A stretch of 64,000 nt of DNA from Mycolicibacterium moriokaense (GCF_003347205.1 NZ_QQBJ01000006.1:186001-250000); one strand, 5' to 3'; positions 52,063 to 61,158 are shown, numbered from the stretch's first letter. The notes: generated from the sequence alone by a model not told the origin. Numbers and translations: made by a program.

Positions 52063-55000
52063 CTACGGACCGATCATCGCCTTCGCCATCACCTTGTGGC
52101 CTTCGAAGCCAAGCGACTGCGCCATCGCGGCATAGCGTCCCGCCAGGTTCCGGTAGCCGGCGTTGTCGCCGCGGGCTCGGGCGAGCAGTGCGCGCATGCG
52201 TAGCAGCCAGATGTCTCGTGGCACCAGCGCTTCATCCGCTCGTGTGGCGGCCAGCCGCTCGATCGCGATTTCGGCTGCGGCCACGTCACCCTCGGCCCCA
52301 CGGTCGAGCAGCGTCTCCACCAGGACTCCCGTCGCAGGGATGCCCCAGGACAGCAGCTGCTCCTCGCGAACCAATTCGTCGACGGCGGCGAACATGACGG
52401 CCAGCGCCTCATCGTGATCTCCCCGCCGAGCCCACTCACGCGCCATGTAGACGTTGACGAGCCGTAGCTCGCTCAGGCTGTGTCCGCGCCGCACAATCAA
52501 CTCGTTGGCGTCCTCGAGGAGCTTTCGTCCTCGCTCACGCTCCGATTCCGCGTGGCGGTGCACCAGAGCGAGGCCCGGTATCGCCCGAGCGAATACCAAT
52601 GCCATATCGTCGCCGGACCGCTCGATAATCGGCAACACATCCTCGATCTCGCGCACCGCCGCATCATCAGCCGCCAAGGGGCCGAGCGGAATTCCCGGGA
52701 AGTAGACATAGGCGACGACGATCGCGTAGGACAACGGATCGGCGCTGCGGGCCATCGCCACGCCGCGGCGCAAGTCGTCCGGCCATCCGGGAAGACCCAG
52801 GCCATAACGGGCGAATGCCCGCGTCGTAAAGGCCAGCGCCAGCGGAGACCCGAACAGGAAGTTCCCCTTCGAAGGGTCACCCTCGGCCAGGTCAATGGTC
52901 GCTTGTGACCACAGCAAGACGTCAGACCACTCGCCACTGTGCGTCTTGGAATATATCAGCGGAAAGGACAGCCCTACCGTCAACGCGGGGTCGCCAATCG
53001 ACTCGATGAGCGCCCACGCTTCCGAGGCCAGTCTCGACGCCTCACGGATCCGGCCTCGGAAGCCATGATCGATCACCAGGCCCGCCATGGCGATGGCCAA
53101 TGACGGCTTGTCACCGGCCGCCGTGCACAACTCCCGCAATTCATCAAAGCGGCCGCCCGCCACATCCAGCTGCACTCGCCAGGCGATCCCGCACAACTGG
53201 ATGCGAGGTGCGATCCGCATCGCTGCCCGATCGGGGTCCGCGGCAGGCAACGCGTCAGCGATCGCTTGGGCGCGTTCCCAACCTTGTCGAGTCGCGGCGA
53301 TATCGCGGTAGGTCGCCCACGTCGCGGCGCGCATATGCCACTGGTAGGCGGCATGGAGATCACCGGCCGCCTCCCGGTGTTCGGCGATCAACGCGGCATT
53401 TTCGTCAGCCGCCACGGGGTCACGCGCTTCGATTGCGGCCGCAACGCGCCGGTGCAACTCGGCACGGTCGGACTTCAGCTGCGATTCGTAGGCCACCGCC
53501 CGGATCAGCGGGTGATGGAAGGCGTACTCGGGGGTCGGGGTGTATCGCACCTGATCGATCAACTCGAGACTCAGCAACTCCTCGAGGACAGAATCGATGC
53601 CGAGCGTGGGGAACAGCTCCGCCCCGAACCGTGCCCCGATCACCGACGCCGCGTGCAACGTCCGCTTGGCCGCGATATCCAGCCCGTCGAGGCGCGCTTC
53701 GATCGCCGCCTGCACGGTCGCCGGGACGCTCACCTCGGTGATGTCCGCGCGACTGATGTAGCCGCCGCGCTCACCGGCGAGCACCCCGCGTTGCACCAAC
53801 TCGCGCACCATCTCCTCGGTGAAGAACGGGTTTCCGGCCGCCCGGTCAGCGATGACCGCCGCCAGGTCTCCGACGGAGGGATCCGAACCCAGCAGCTCAT
53901 CCAGCAGTGCAGCGGTGTCCGAATCCGCAAGCGGGGCAAGGGCGATGGTCTGGCCCCCCAGCGTCCGCGTCAAGGTTCCCTGGTATTCAGGACGGGAGGT
54001 GATCAGCACCATCAAAAAAGACCGCGGGATCACCGTGAGAAGGTCGGCCAACATCGACTCACTGACCTCGTCGATCCAGTGCACGTCCTCGATGATGAAC
54101 AACGCCGGTTGGGTACGGGCCAACGTGACGGAGTTGATGAGAGCGGTCAACCGGCGTCGCCGTGCATCCGGGTCGATCACGGGCAGCGGCACGTCGGGGT
54201 CGGCGATACCCAACAGGTCATAGAGCAGCAGCAAATCCTGGGTGTCCGCATCAGGCACTTGCTCGCGGGCTCTGGCGCGAGCTTCTTCTCCGTCGAGGTC
54301 AGCCACACCGCTACCTGCGCGCAGCAACCGCGTCACGGCATGGAAAGGGATCTCACGAGCGTGAGATTCGCAGAATGTCCAGACCACCTCGGCCCCGCGG
54401 CCGGCGGCCACTGTAGCGGCCTCGCGGGCCACCCGGGACTTCCCGATGCCCGGCGGGCCCACGACGCTCACGACACAACCACTGCCGTCGAGCGCGCGGT
54501 CCACCATGGCCGTCAGGGCAGCCATCTCCCAGCGCCGGCCCACCAAGCTCGCCTCGGTCCGCCCGCCCACGCCATCTCGCGGGCAGATCGCCACAAGCCG
54601 GTGCGCACGCACGGGTTCGTCGGCCCCTTTGATGTGCACCAACTCGGGTTCGGCCAGCATGACGGCCTGTTCGACCAGCCGGGCGGTCGACTCCGACAGC
54701 AGCACCCCGCCGGGCGGCGCCACAGATTCCATCCGCTGAGCCATCCCGACTTGCGCACCGATTGCGGCGTATCCCAGCGACCCGGAACCGATGGCGCCTG
54801 CGATGACTCGGCCCGAGTTCAGGCCGACCCGCATTCGCAGGTTCACCCCGTCGCGGTCCTGCACGTCGGCGGCAATCCGCGTCGCCTGTTCCTGGATCGC
54901 CAGGGCGGCCAAACACCCACGAAAAGCGTGGTCCTCCAACGCCACCGGCGCGCCGAAGACCGCCATCACTCCGTCGCCGATGAACTCCACAGTCCCGCCG

Positions 55001-55239
55001 TAGCGGCGCACCGCGGCGGCCGAGCACTCCGCCACCTCGGTCATGATCACGCGCCATCGCTCCGGATCCAGCACGGCGGCGATGTCCATCGAGCGCACCA
55101 CGTCGGCAAAGAGCACCGTCACCTGCTTGTATTCGGCCGTGTCAACCGAGATCGCAGTCGGGGCCGCACACTCGTCACAGAACTTGGCGTTTTCCCGCAG
55201 CCGAGTGCCGCATGATCCGCACGCCATGCCCGCCGTCAT
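52063..55239 (-). CDS. class III nucleotidyl cyclase domain / AAA-type ATPase signalling protein
   Basis: About 1058 residues. Order: zinc ribbon (C7-C10, C21-C24), class III cyclase domain of about 38-215, STAND/AAA ATPase with Walker A GPPGIGKSR at 261-269 and a WIDEVSE Walker B, then a long alpha-helical TPR-like region. In the cyclase domain both metal Asps are present (Asp46, Asp89) and so is the late Arg169, but the transition-state Asn is Gly165 (GAQVGMAQR) and the purine-selecting Lys position is Glu85. Cyclase activity is uncertain. There is no LuxR domain at the C-terminus, unlike several relatives. Start candidates are 55239, 55227 and GTG 55272. Confidence 0.88.
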   Translation of the reverse strand: MTAGMACGSCGTRLRENAKFCDECAAPTAISVDTAEYKQVTVLFADVVRSMDIAAVLDPERWRVIMTEVAECSAAAVRRYGGTVEFIGDGVMAVFGAPVALEDHAFRGCLAALAIQEQATRIAADVQDRDGVNLRMRVGLNSGRVIAGAIGSGSLGYAAIGAQVGMAQRMESVAPPGGVLLSESTARLVEQAVMLAEPELVHIKGADEPVRAHRLVAICPRDGVGGRTEASLVGRRWEMAALTAMVDRALDGSGCVVSVVGPPGIGKSRVAREAATVAAGRGAEVVWTFCESHAREIPFHAVTRLLRAGSGVADLDGEEARARAREQVPDADTQDLLLLYDLLGIADPDVPLPVIDPDARRRRLTALINSVTLARTQPALFIIEDVHWIDEVSESMLADLLTVIPRSFLMVLITSRPEYQGTLTRTLGGQTIALAPLADSDTAALLDELLGSDPSVGDLAAVIADRAAGNPFFTEEMVRELVQRGVLAGERGGYISRADITEVSVPATVQAAIEARLDGLDIAAKRTLHAASVIGARFGAELFPTLGIDSVLEELLSLELIDQVRYTPTPEYAFHHPLIRAVAYESQLKSDRAELHRRVAAAIEARDPVAADENAALIAEHREAAGDLHAAYQWHMRAATWATYRDIAATRQGWERAQAIADALPAADPDRAAMRIAPRIQLCGIAWRVQLDVAGGRFDELRELCTAAGDKPSLAIAMAGLVIDHGFRGRIREASRLASEAWALIESIGDPALTVGLSFPLIYSKTHSGEWSDVLLWSQATIDLAEGDPSKGNFLFGSPLALAFTTRAFARYGLGLPGWPDDLRRGVAMARSADPLSYAIVVAYVYFPGIPLGPLAADDAAVREIEDVLPIIERSGDDMALVFARAIPGLALVHRHAESERERGRKLLEDANELIVRRGHSLSELRLVNVYMAREWARRGDHDEALAVMFAAVDELVREEQLLSWGIPATGVLVETLLDRGAEGDVAAAEIAIERLAATRADEALVPRDIWLLRMRALLARARGDNAGYRNLAGRYAAMAQSLGFEGHKVMAKAMIGP

Positions 55240-55437
55240 CCGAGCTACCGCCGATCTCGAGGTAACCCTCACCTCGATTGGCCAACGATAGGTCGTTTGA
55301 CGGCGATGAAACGGCTTTTTGTCAGTGTTATCCCGCGCCGAAACACCTAAATGTGATGGTCGCCGCTGCCGTCACCCCCGGCACGATATCGGCCATACGG
55401 CAAGCGGCGGCGCGTCCGTTGCGCTGATCAGTGACAG

Positions 55438-56520
55438 CTAACTCCACATCAGGCCGCGCATTGTCGCGGACTGCGGGACGTCCTCCACGGCGATCAGTCC
55501 GTTGGGGGCGTCGCACACCCAGTCGATCGCATTGACGACGCGGCCCGCGGTGGAGATGCACCCGGCGTCCGTGGAGTCCAGTACCGGGTGCGTCACGTGG
55601 GTGTTGATCTCCACCCGGGGCTCACCGTCGACGACGACGCGGTGCACGCCGGTTTGACCGTCGGGCGGGAATTCCCAGTCCGGCGCCGCCGCATCGGTCA
55701 GTCTCGTCACGTGCTCGAGCGTGATCACCGGCTCGCCGTCGCGAACACCCTCGGTGGCGAACCGCACCGCAGCCATTCCGCCGGGCTCCACCGTCATCAT
55801 CGTGCAGTCGATGCGCTCCGGTGTGAACCATCGTTGGGTGCGCTCGCGGACCTCGTCGAGCGAGATGCCGAGATTGTCGGCGAGGCTTCGCACCTGCCCG
55901 CCCCACATCGACATGATGACACCGGGCAGGAACGCCAGCGGTGGGTCGTCGTCCTCCTTCAGGCCGAAACCCATGGCAGCACCGGTGAACTCGGCGTCGT
56001 CGTAGTTGCCGTAGTCGAATATCTCCTGCACGGTGATCGAGTCGACCCGCGTGGTCAGGCTGACCGCCGAATGCACCAGCGTGTCGCCGGAGAAGCCGGG
56101 ATCGATCCCGTTGACATACAGCGACGTGTTCCCGGCGTCGCACGCGGCCTGCAACGGGCCGCGCAGCCAGTCGTCGGCGTAGCGAGGCGCCACCAGCCAG
56201 ACCATCGATGTGGCAACCACATTCGTGCCCGCCGACAGGAATTTCGCCATCTGGTCGATGGCCTCCATCGGCCGCGTCTCGCCCCGTGACGTGTAGACCA
56301 CGCAGTCGGCCCCCAGGCCCACGAGCGCATCCACGTCGTCGGTGGCCAGCACGCCCGTCGGCGCGTCGAGGCCGCACAGTTCTGAAGCATCCTTGCCGAT
56401 CTTGTCGGGGCCGCTCGCGTGCACCCCGACCAGTTCGAGGTCGGGGCGCCCGATGATCGCCCGCAGCGAATGACGTCCAACGTTGCCGGTGGAGAACTGA
56501 ATGACTCGGCGCATGACCAC
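55438..56520 (-). CDS. NAD(P)H-dependent DapB-like oxidoreductase
   Basis: A 360-residue protein with an N-terminal dihydrodipicolinate-reductase-like Rossmann domain (VIQFSTGNVGRHSLRAI) and a C-terminal DAP-dehydrogenase-like domain. Mycobacteria encode many paralogues, often beside P450 and lipid genes; most are uncharacterised. It is homologous to the gene running off the right edge at 63.7 kb, so the AveC/NorQD cluster is bracketed by the pair. The GTG start at 56520 is nine bases from AAGGAGG. Its promoter overlaps a TGACTNNAGTCA operator. Confidence 0.86.
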   Translation of the reverse strand: MVMRRVIQFSTGNVGRHSLRAIIGRPDLELVGVHASGPDKIGKDASELCGLDAPTGVLATDDVDALVGLGADCVVYTSRGETRPMEAIDQMAKFLSAGTNVVATSMVWLVAPRYADDWLRGPLQAACDAGNTSLYVNGIDPGFSGDTLVHSAVSLTTRVDSITVQEIFDYGNYDDAEFTGAAMGFGLKEDDDPPLAFLPGVIMSMWGGQVRSLADNLGISLDEVRERTQRWFTPERIDCTMMTVEPGGMAAVRFATEGVRDGEPVITLEHVTRLTDAAAPDWEFPPDGQTGVHRVVVDGEPRVEINTHVTHPVLDSTDAGCISTAGRVVNAIDWVCDAPNGLIAVEDVPQSATMRGLMWS

Positions 56521-56565
56521 GAGCGGCGACCTCCTTGTGCATTCGACGGACGGAAAGCCGTGCTC

Positions 56566-56594
56566 ATCTAACTTCCTACACTGACTTTAGTCAA
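56566..56594 (-). promoter_or_regulatory. promoter TTGACT-N17-TTAGAT with overlapping operator
   Basis: On the minus strand, TTGACT (56589-56594) and TTAGAT (56566-56571) are spaced by 17 bases and point into the DapB-like gene. The palindrome TGACTTTAGTCA (56582-56593) covers the -35 box. It shares GTCRTTGACTNNAGTCAGT with the site at 57.3 kb. Confidence 0.65.
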
Positions 56595-56638
56595 CGACAA
56601 ATCCACTCGTGGTCGAACACCGCGACGTGGCGACGACC

Positions 56639-56652
56639 TACCCTTGAGGGTA
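56639..56652. promoter_or_regulatory. palindrome TACCCT-TG-AGGGTA before the TetR start
   Basis: A perfect 6-2-6 inverted repeat ending eight bases before the GTG start at 56661. Its GAGGG arm is also the best Shine-Dalgarno, so the structure could be a TetR operator or an mRNA hairpin that limits translation. Confidence 0.45.
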
Positions 56653-56660
56653 ATCGGAGT

Positions 56661-57281
56661 GTGGCACAACAGAGACGGGACATGGTGGCGGCGGAGAAGT
56701 TGTCGGCCCGCGAGGCCAAGCGCTTGCAGACCAGGGAGCGCCTACTGGGCGCGGCCATCGCGGAGTTCAAGCGCTCCGGCATGACCGAGGCCGATGTCGG
56801 GGCGATCGTCTCGGCGGCGGGTGTGGCGCACGGTACCTTCTTCTTCCACTTCCCCACCAAGGAACACGTGCTGCTGGAACTGGAACACCGCGAAGAGCAG
56901 CGAATCGCCAACCAGTTCAGCCGATTCCTGCAATCAAAACACGATCTCAAAGCGTCACTGCGGGAAGCCGTGCGCTTGGTCGTCGCCTTGGAGCGGCGGT
57001 TGGGCGCGCTGTTGTTCAAGGACTTCCTCGCCCTGCACTTCTCCCAGACCCGGCCGCCGGCCGAGGACGGCCGAGACCACGCCCTCATCGTGCAGGTGGC
57101 CGAGGAGATCGAAAAGGCGCAGACGGCCGGCCACGTGGCGGGCGACGTCAACCCGATGAACAGCGCGGTGTTCTTCCTGCTCGGGCTCTATGCGCTGCTC
57201 ACGACCACGACCACCTGGCCCACCCGGGCCGCCATGCTCGACGACTACGTCGCCAGAACCCTGCGCAGCGTGCAACCCTGA
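56661..57281 (+). CDS. TetR/AcrR family transcriptional regulator
   Basis: A 206-residue TetR protein with helix-turn-helix RLLGAAIAEFKRSGM and GVAHGTFFFHFPTKEHVLLE. It is a close paralogue of the TetR encoded 0.8 kb downstream; the recognition-helix region is essentially identical. The two may therefore bind the same operator, TGACTNNAGTCA, present on both sides of this gene. The start GTG 56661 has GAGGG about ten bases upstream; ATG 56682 is an alternative. It is divergent from the DapB-like gene and upstream of the AveC-like gene. Confidence 0.86.
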   Translation: MAQQRRDMVAAEKLSAREAKRLQTRERLLGAAIAEFKRSGMTEADVGAIVSAAGVAHGTFFFHFPTKEHVLLELEHREEQRIANQFSRFLQSKHDLKASLREAVRLVVALERRLGALLFKDFLALHFSQTRPPAEDGRDHALIVQVAEEIEKAQTAGHVAGDVNPMNSAVFFLLGLYALLTTTTTWPTRAAMLDDYVARTLRSVQP

Positions 57282-57306
57282 GCTGACTTTTCGCTTACTC
57301 AAGTCA

Positions 57307-57335
57307 TTGACTTCAGTCAGTCTTTGGACTACAAC
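57307..57335 (+). promoter_or_regulatory. promoter TTGACT-N17-TACAAC with overlapping operator
   Basis: TTGACT (57307-57312) and TACAAC (57330-57335) with 17-base spacing, 31 bases before the first AveC-like gene. The palindrome TGACTTCAGTCA (57308-57319) lies on the -35 box. It matches the operator at 56582 over 19 positions of GTCRTTGACTNNAGTCAGT (inverted). Confidence 0.68.
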
Positions 57336-57365
57336 AGGGGGGCGTCGAGCCGCGGGAGGGTAAGC

Positions 57366-58097
57366 ATGAATCTGCCTACGTTGCACCTGCGCGGCCGCGC
57401 CGGTGACACCACGCCCGCCGTCGGCGCGGGCCTGAGCCTCGACGACCACGATGAGCAGTCGCGACTGGCGCAACGCCAGGCCGACAAGTGGCTGATCTCG
57501 GGCAGCATCCTGATCGGCACCGCCGCGCTGGGTATCTTCGGCCTCCCCCTCTTCCTACGGGGGGTGTGGTTGCTCCGACGCGCGCACCGAGACGGACTGT
57601 CGGTTCGGCCGATGCTGGTCACGCTGCTCGGTTACCTCGTCATCATCGACGCCGCCATCAACACCGTCGGATGGGCGCTGGACATGGTGGCCAACCACAC
57701 GCTGTTGGCGCGCGTGCTGCTCACCGGCTGGGGAAACATGTTCGACGCCGGCTACTTCTGGCACTTCAACGAGCTGTGGATCGGCGGTGCCGCGGGACCA
57801 GGCGAAAAGGGCTGGGAGATCGGGCTCATCTTCACCGTCTTCACCATGCGGATCGCGGCAGCGATCGGCTTTTTGCAGATGAAGCGCTGGGGACACCAGT
57901 GGATGATCATCACCTGCTGGATGGGTGTGGTCATCTGGTGCGGCTACGTGTTCAACATGACCATGTTCGCCGATGTCCGGTTCGCCGGTGTGGTGCTGCC
58001 GGTCGTCGGGTGGTGGCTCTACGACATCTTCTACATCACGCCGTTCCTCGCGATCCCGTACCTGCATTCGGTCAACCGCGAGATCTTCTCCGACTGA
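57366..58097 (+). CDS. AveC-like (spirocyclase AveC family) polytopic membrane protein
   Basis: A 243-residue membrane protein with about six helices after a polar N-terminus. The family name comes from AveC, the spiroketal cyclase/dehydratase of avermectin synthesis; the mycobacterial members are uncharacterised. Conserved polar residues within or at the edges of helices stand out: Asp95, [13 protein letters not shown] (Asp127, His133, Glu136), RWGHQW (His177), GWWLYD (Asp220) and [11 protein letters not shown] (His234). ATG 57366 follows GGGAGGG. It is the first gene of the cluster with two TetR genes, NorD/NorQ-like genes, microproteins and a P450. A metal-binding active site is my inference. 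Confidence 0.8.
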   Translation: MNLPTLHLRGRAGDTTPAVGAGLSLDDHDEQSRLAQRQADKWLISGSILIGTAALGIFGLPLFLRGVWLLRRAHRDGLSVRPMLVTLLGYLVIIDAAINTVGWALDMVANHTLLARVLLTGWGNMFDAGYFWHFNELWIGGAAGPGEKGWEIGLIFTVFTMRIAAAIGFLQMKRWGHQWMIITCWMGVVIWCGYVFNMTMFADVRFAGVVLPVVGWWLYDIFYITPFLAIPYLHSVNREIFSD

Positions 58098-58104
58098 GCG
58101 ATTC

Positions 58105-58716
58105 ATGATGACAACCTCGGTCAAGCCCACCGCGCGCGAAACCCGCAGACTGCAGACGCGCCAACGCATCCTGGGCGCCGCGATTGCCGAGTTCAAGCAT
58201 TCCGGCATGGCCGCCGCCGACGTCGGCGCGATCGTCACGTCCGCCGGCGTGGCCCATGGCACCTTCTTCTTCCACTTCCCCACCAAGGAACACGTGCTGC
58301 TCGAACTGGAAGCCCGCGAGGAGAAGCGGCTGGCCGCCGACTTCGCCCGCTTCCTCACCGATCCGCACGACCTGGCCACCACGCTGACGAAGGTCAAGGA
58401 GCTGGTGATCTCCGTGGAGGACCGCCTCGGCAGCCTGCTGTTCAAAGATGTCCTGGCGCTGCACTTCTCACCGTCGCGGCCCCGCCACGACGAGGTGTGG
58501 ACCGATCATCCGGTGATCGTGTTGCTGGTCGAGGAACTCAACCGCGCCCGCGAGGACGGCGAAACGCATCCCGACGTGGACGCCTTCTGCAGCGCGGTCT
58601 TCTTCCTGCTCGGCGTGTACGGCGTGCTGAGCACGACGTCGAGTCATGAGGCACGCGAGTTGATGCTCAGGGAACTGGTTGCGGCCGCGCTGCGCAGCCT
58701 GGAAAGGAGACGCTGA
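58105..58716 (+). CDS. TetR/AcrR family transcriptional regulator (paralogue)
   Basis: A 203-residue paralogue of the 56.7 kb regulator. It shares QRILGAAIAEFKHSGM, VAHGTFFFHFPTKEHVLLEL and LGSLLFKDVLALHFS. It lies inside the AveC/NorQD operon, seven bases after the first AveC-like stop, which is unusual for a repressor and would give feedback control proportional to operon expression. The two ATGs at 58105 and 58108 are equivalent. Confidence 0.86.
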   Translation: MMTTSVKPTARETRRLQTRQRILGAAIAEFKHSGMAAADVGAIVTSAGVAHGTFFFHFPTKEHVLLELEAREEKRLAADFARFLTDPHDLATTLTKVKELVISVEDRLGSLLFKDVLALHFSPSRPRHDEVWTDHPVIVLLVEELNRAREDGETHPDVDAFCSAVFFLLGVYGVLSTTSSHEARELMLRELVAAALRSLERRR

Positions 58717-58717
58717 A

Positions 58718-58822
58718 ATGGCATACCTGTGGGAGATCCTGCGCTACGTCGGAGCGTGGGGCGGCACCATTCTGATCATCTGGTTCTGGTACTGGATGTT
58801 CTCCAACATCGGGACGTTCTGA
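58718..58822 (+). CDS. 34-residue single-helix membrane microprotein
   Basis: An ORF of 34 codons (MAYLWEILRYVGAWGGTIL...) with a Trp/Tyr-rich hydrophobic helix covering residues 11-28 (WFWYWMF at 22-28). It is preceded by a strong GGAAAGGAG Shine-Dalgarno, starts one base after the TetR stop and ends seven bases before the VWA gene. The tight packing and good ribosome site argue for a real gene. It probably acts as a small subunit or assembly partner of the AveC-like membrane protein. There is no known family that I can name. Confidence 0.72.
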   Translation: MAYLWEILRYVGAWGGTILIIWFWYWMFSNIGTF

Positions 58823-58829
58823 GCCGGCG

Positions 58830-60359
58830 ATGACGGATCTGTCGGACGCCCATGCGATGGCGCTGGAGCGCAGCTGTGCCGTGACGGCCGTTGCGTTGAG
58901 TGAACAGCGTCGCGAGGGTGTGCGACTCATCACCGGCACACACCGCGCTTTCGGCCTGAGTGCCGCCCTCACACGTGTGCACGTTCCCTATCCCCCACGA
59001 CCCGAGTGGACCCGGCGGACGCTGACATGCGGTGTTGCGCTGCAGTGTTCGCCGTCGAAGGATCGGCTGACCGGCTATCGGCTGAACGAGCTGTCGGCGC
59101 GCGAACTACAGGCGCTGATGTTCGTCGAGGCCGGCGTTGCGATCAGCTGGATCGCGTCGCGCTGGCCCGGTCTGCTGGCCGAGCTCGACCGGTTGCTGCC
59201 CGAGATCGACGCCGGCGCAGCCGACGCCGACGGCGAGCAGATGCTCGAACGGGCGGTTACGCTGGCCCGGACGGATAACCCGCTTGAGGTGCCGTCGCTG
59301 TTGGGCACTCTGCCGCTGGCGTACACGATGCCGCAGGGCCTGGTGGACAAACTGCGACGCAGCTTCGGCAGGATGCCGTGGACTACGACCCAAAAGCGGC
59401 TGCCGCGGTCCTATTCCGTGCCGGTGGGTGGCGACGGCGGCGTGCGCAACCCGAACCTGCCGCCACCGAACCGCCCGCAGGACAACGACCTCGACGTCAC
59501 CCCGCAACACCGGCCCGGAATTCCGTATCCCGAGTGGAACATGTGGACCGAGCGCTTCATGCCGGACCACGTCGCGGTGCTCGAGCGGGCGGACACCCAT
59601 GCGGCCCGCCAACCGACTCCGGTTGCAGCAGACCTGCGGAAGTGGTTCACCGAACACACCCATCGGACGATGACCGGCCGCCTCGAGGACGGCTCCGACC
59701 TCGACGTCGACCAGTACGTCAGCCATTACATCGACTTGACGACCGGCGAGGCGGGTGAGCCACGCATCTTCCGGGAACTGCTGCCGAGCAGCCGTGACGT
59801 CACCACCGCCCTGCTTCTCGACGGCAGTTCATCGCTGGGTGTACACGGCGGACGGATCTTTCGGCTCGAGTTGGCCTGCGCCGACGCGCTTTCCAGGGCG
59901 ATGACGCTGGCACGGGAGCGCCACGGCGTGTTCGTGTTCACGGGTAACACCCGCCACCGGGTCGAGGTCCGGTGTTTGAAGGACTTCGAGGACCGCCGTT
60001 TCGTCCCACCCAGCAAGCTCGGACTCGCCACCGGCGGCTACACCAGGCTCGGCGCGCCGCTGCGACACCTGACCAGCCGCCTGCTCGCCCAACCCTCCGA
60101 ACGCCGCCTGCTGATCGTGATCGGCGACGGGCTGATCTCCGACGAGGGTTACGAGGGCCGCTACGCGTGGGCCGATGCCGCGCATGCCGTCGAGGAGGCC
60201 AACGACGCCGGGGTGTCGGTGTACTACGTCGGCGTCGGGCCCACCCGTGTGGACCCGCTTCCAGAGGTGTTCGGCCCCAGACGTTCCCAGCGCATCCGCC
60301 GCGTCGAGGAGCTACCGCGCGTATTGGCCCACGTCCACCGCGAGCTGGTCGCGGCCTAG
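58830..60359 (+). CDS. VWA-domain protein, NorD/CbbO-like
   Basis: A 509-residue protein with a variable N-terminal half and a C-terminal von Willebrand A domain. The MIDAS motif is D331-G-S-S-S335, and the later strand RRLLIVIGDGLISDEGYEGRY follows. This architecture, together with the adjacent NorQ-like ATPase, is that of NorD/CbbO, which partner AAA+ ATPases to activate NO reductase (non-heme iron insertion) or Rubisco. The client here is not known. The close physical linkage to the AveC-like genes suggests those membrane proteins. Confidence 0.87.
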   Translation: MTDLSDAHAMALERSCAVTAVALSEQRREGVRLITGTHRAFGLSAALTRVHVPYPPRPEWTRRTLTCGVALQCSPSKDRLTGYRLNELSARELQALMFVEAGVAISWIASRWPGLLAELDRLLPEIDAGAADADGEQMLERAVTLARTDNPLEVPSLLGTLPLAYTMPQGLVDKLRRSFGRMPWTTTQKRLPRSYSVPVGGDGGVRNPNLPPPNRPQDNDLDVTPQHRPGIPYPEWNMWTERFMPDHVAVLERADTHAARQPTPVAADLRKWFTEHTHRTMTGRLEDGSDLDVDQYVSHYIDLTTGEAGEPRIFRELLPSSRDVTTALLLDGSSSLGVHGGRIFRLELACADALSRAMTLARERHGVFVFTGNTRHRVEVRCLKDFEDRRFVPPSKLGLATGGYTRLGAPLRHLTSRLLAQPSERRLLIVIGDGLISDEGYEGRYAWADAAHAVEEANDAGVSVYYVGVGPTRVDPLPEVFGPRRSQRIRRVEELPRVLAHVHRELVAA

Positions 60360-60368
60360 GAGAGGACT

Positions 60369-61145
60369 ATGACAACAGACACCTACTTCGCCAGTGGCAA
60401 CGAAGTGCAGCTGTTCGAGCAGGCCTTCGAACGCCGAATACCGGTGATGCTGACCGGGCCGACGGGCTGCGGCAAGACGCGATTCGTCGAACACATGGGG
60501 GTGTTGCTGCAGCGGCCCGTGGTGACCATCAGCTGCCACGACGACTTGACCAGCTCCGATCTCGTCGGCCGATTCATGGTCACCGGCGGGGACGTGGTGT
60601 GGGCGGACGGGCCGCTGACCAGAGCGGTCAAGGCCGGAGCCATCTGCTACCTCGACGAGGTGGTGGAGGCCCGACACGACTCGCTGGCGATCCTGCACTC
60701 GCTGACCGATCACCGCCGCGCCCTCTATCTGGACCGGGCGGACGAGGTCGTCCGTGCGCCGTCGGGGTTCATGCTCGTGTGCTCGTACAACCCCGCCTAC
60801 CGCAGCTCGCTCAAGGAGCTGAAGCCGTCCTTCCGGCAGCGGTTCGTGACGCTGCCCATGCGCTATCTGCCGCCCGATCGCGAGGCCGAGGTCATCGTCG
60901 CCGAAGCGGGCATCGGTTTGCCCACCGCCCAGCGGCTGGTGGCGTGCGCGGTCGCGATCCGCACCGCCGACGACGCGTTCCACTTCGAGCCGCCGTCCAC
61001 CAGGGTGCTCGTCACCGCCGCGCAGTTGATCGCTGCGGGCGCAAGCGAACTCGACGCCGCAGAGGCGGCGATTCTCGCGCCCCTGTCGACCGACGGCGCG
61101 ATCACCGACGGACTACACGAAATCGCCGCAGCCAGCCTGCTCTAG
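60369..61145 (+). CDS. AAA+ ATPase of the NorQ/CbbQ (MoxR-type) family
   Basis: A 258-residue AAA+ protein. Walker A is GPTGCGKT at 30-37 and Walker B is AICYLDEV at 91-98. The subfamily signature SYNPAYRSSLKELKPSFRQRF (139-159, divided here only by reading) is that of NorQ/CbbQ and holds the sensor and arginine residues. NorQ/CbbQ hexamers couple ATP hydrolysis to remodelling of a client held by the VWA partner. It starts nine bases after the VWA gene with AGGAGAGGA upstream. Confidence 0.92.
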   Translation: MTTDTYFASGNEVQLFEQAFERRIPVMLTGPTGCGKTRFVEHMGVLLQRPVVTISCHDDLTSSDLVGRFMVTGGDVVWADGPLTRAVKAGAICYLDEVVEARHDSLAILHSLTDHRRALYLDRADEVVRAPSGFMLVCSYNPAYRSSLKELKPSFRQRFVTLPMRYLPPDREAEVIVAEAGIGLPTAQRLVACAVAIRTADDAFHFEPPSTRVLVTAAQLIAAGASELDAAEAAILAPLSTDGAITDGLHEIAAASLL

Positions 61146-61158
61146 GAGGGAGTCACAC

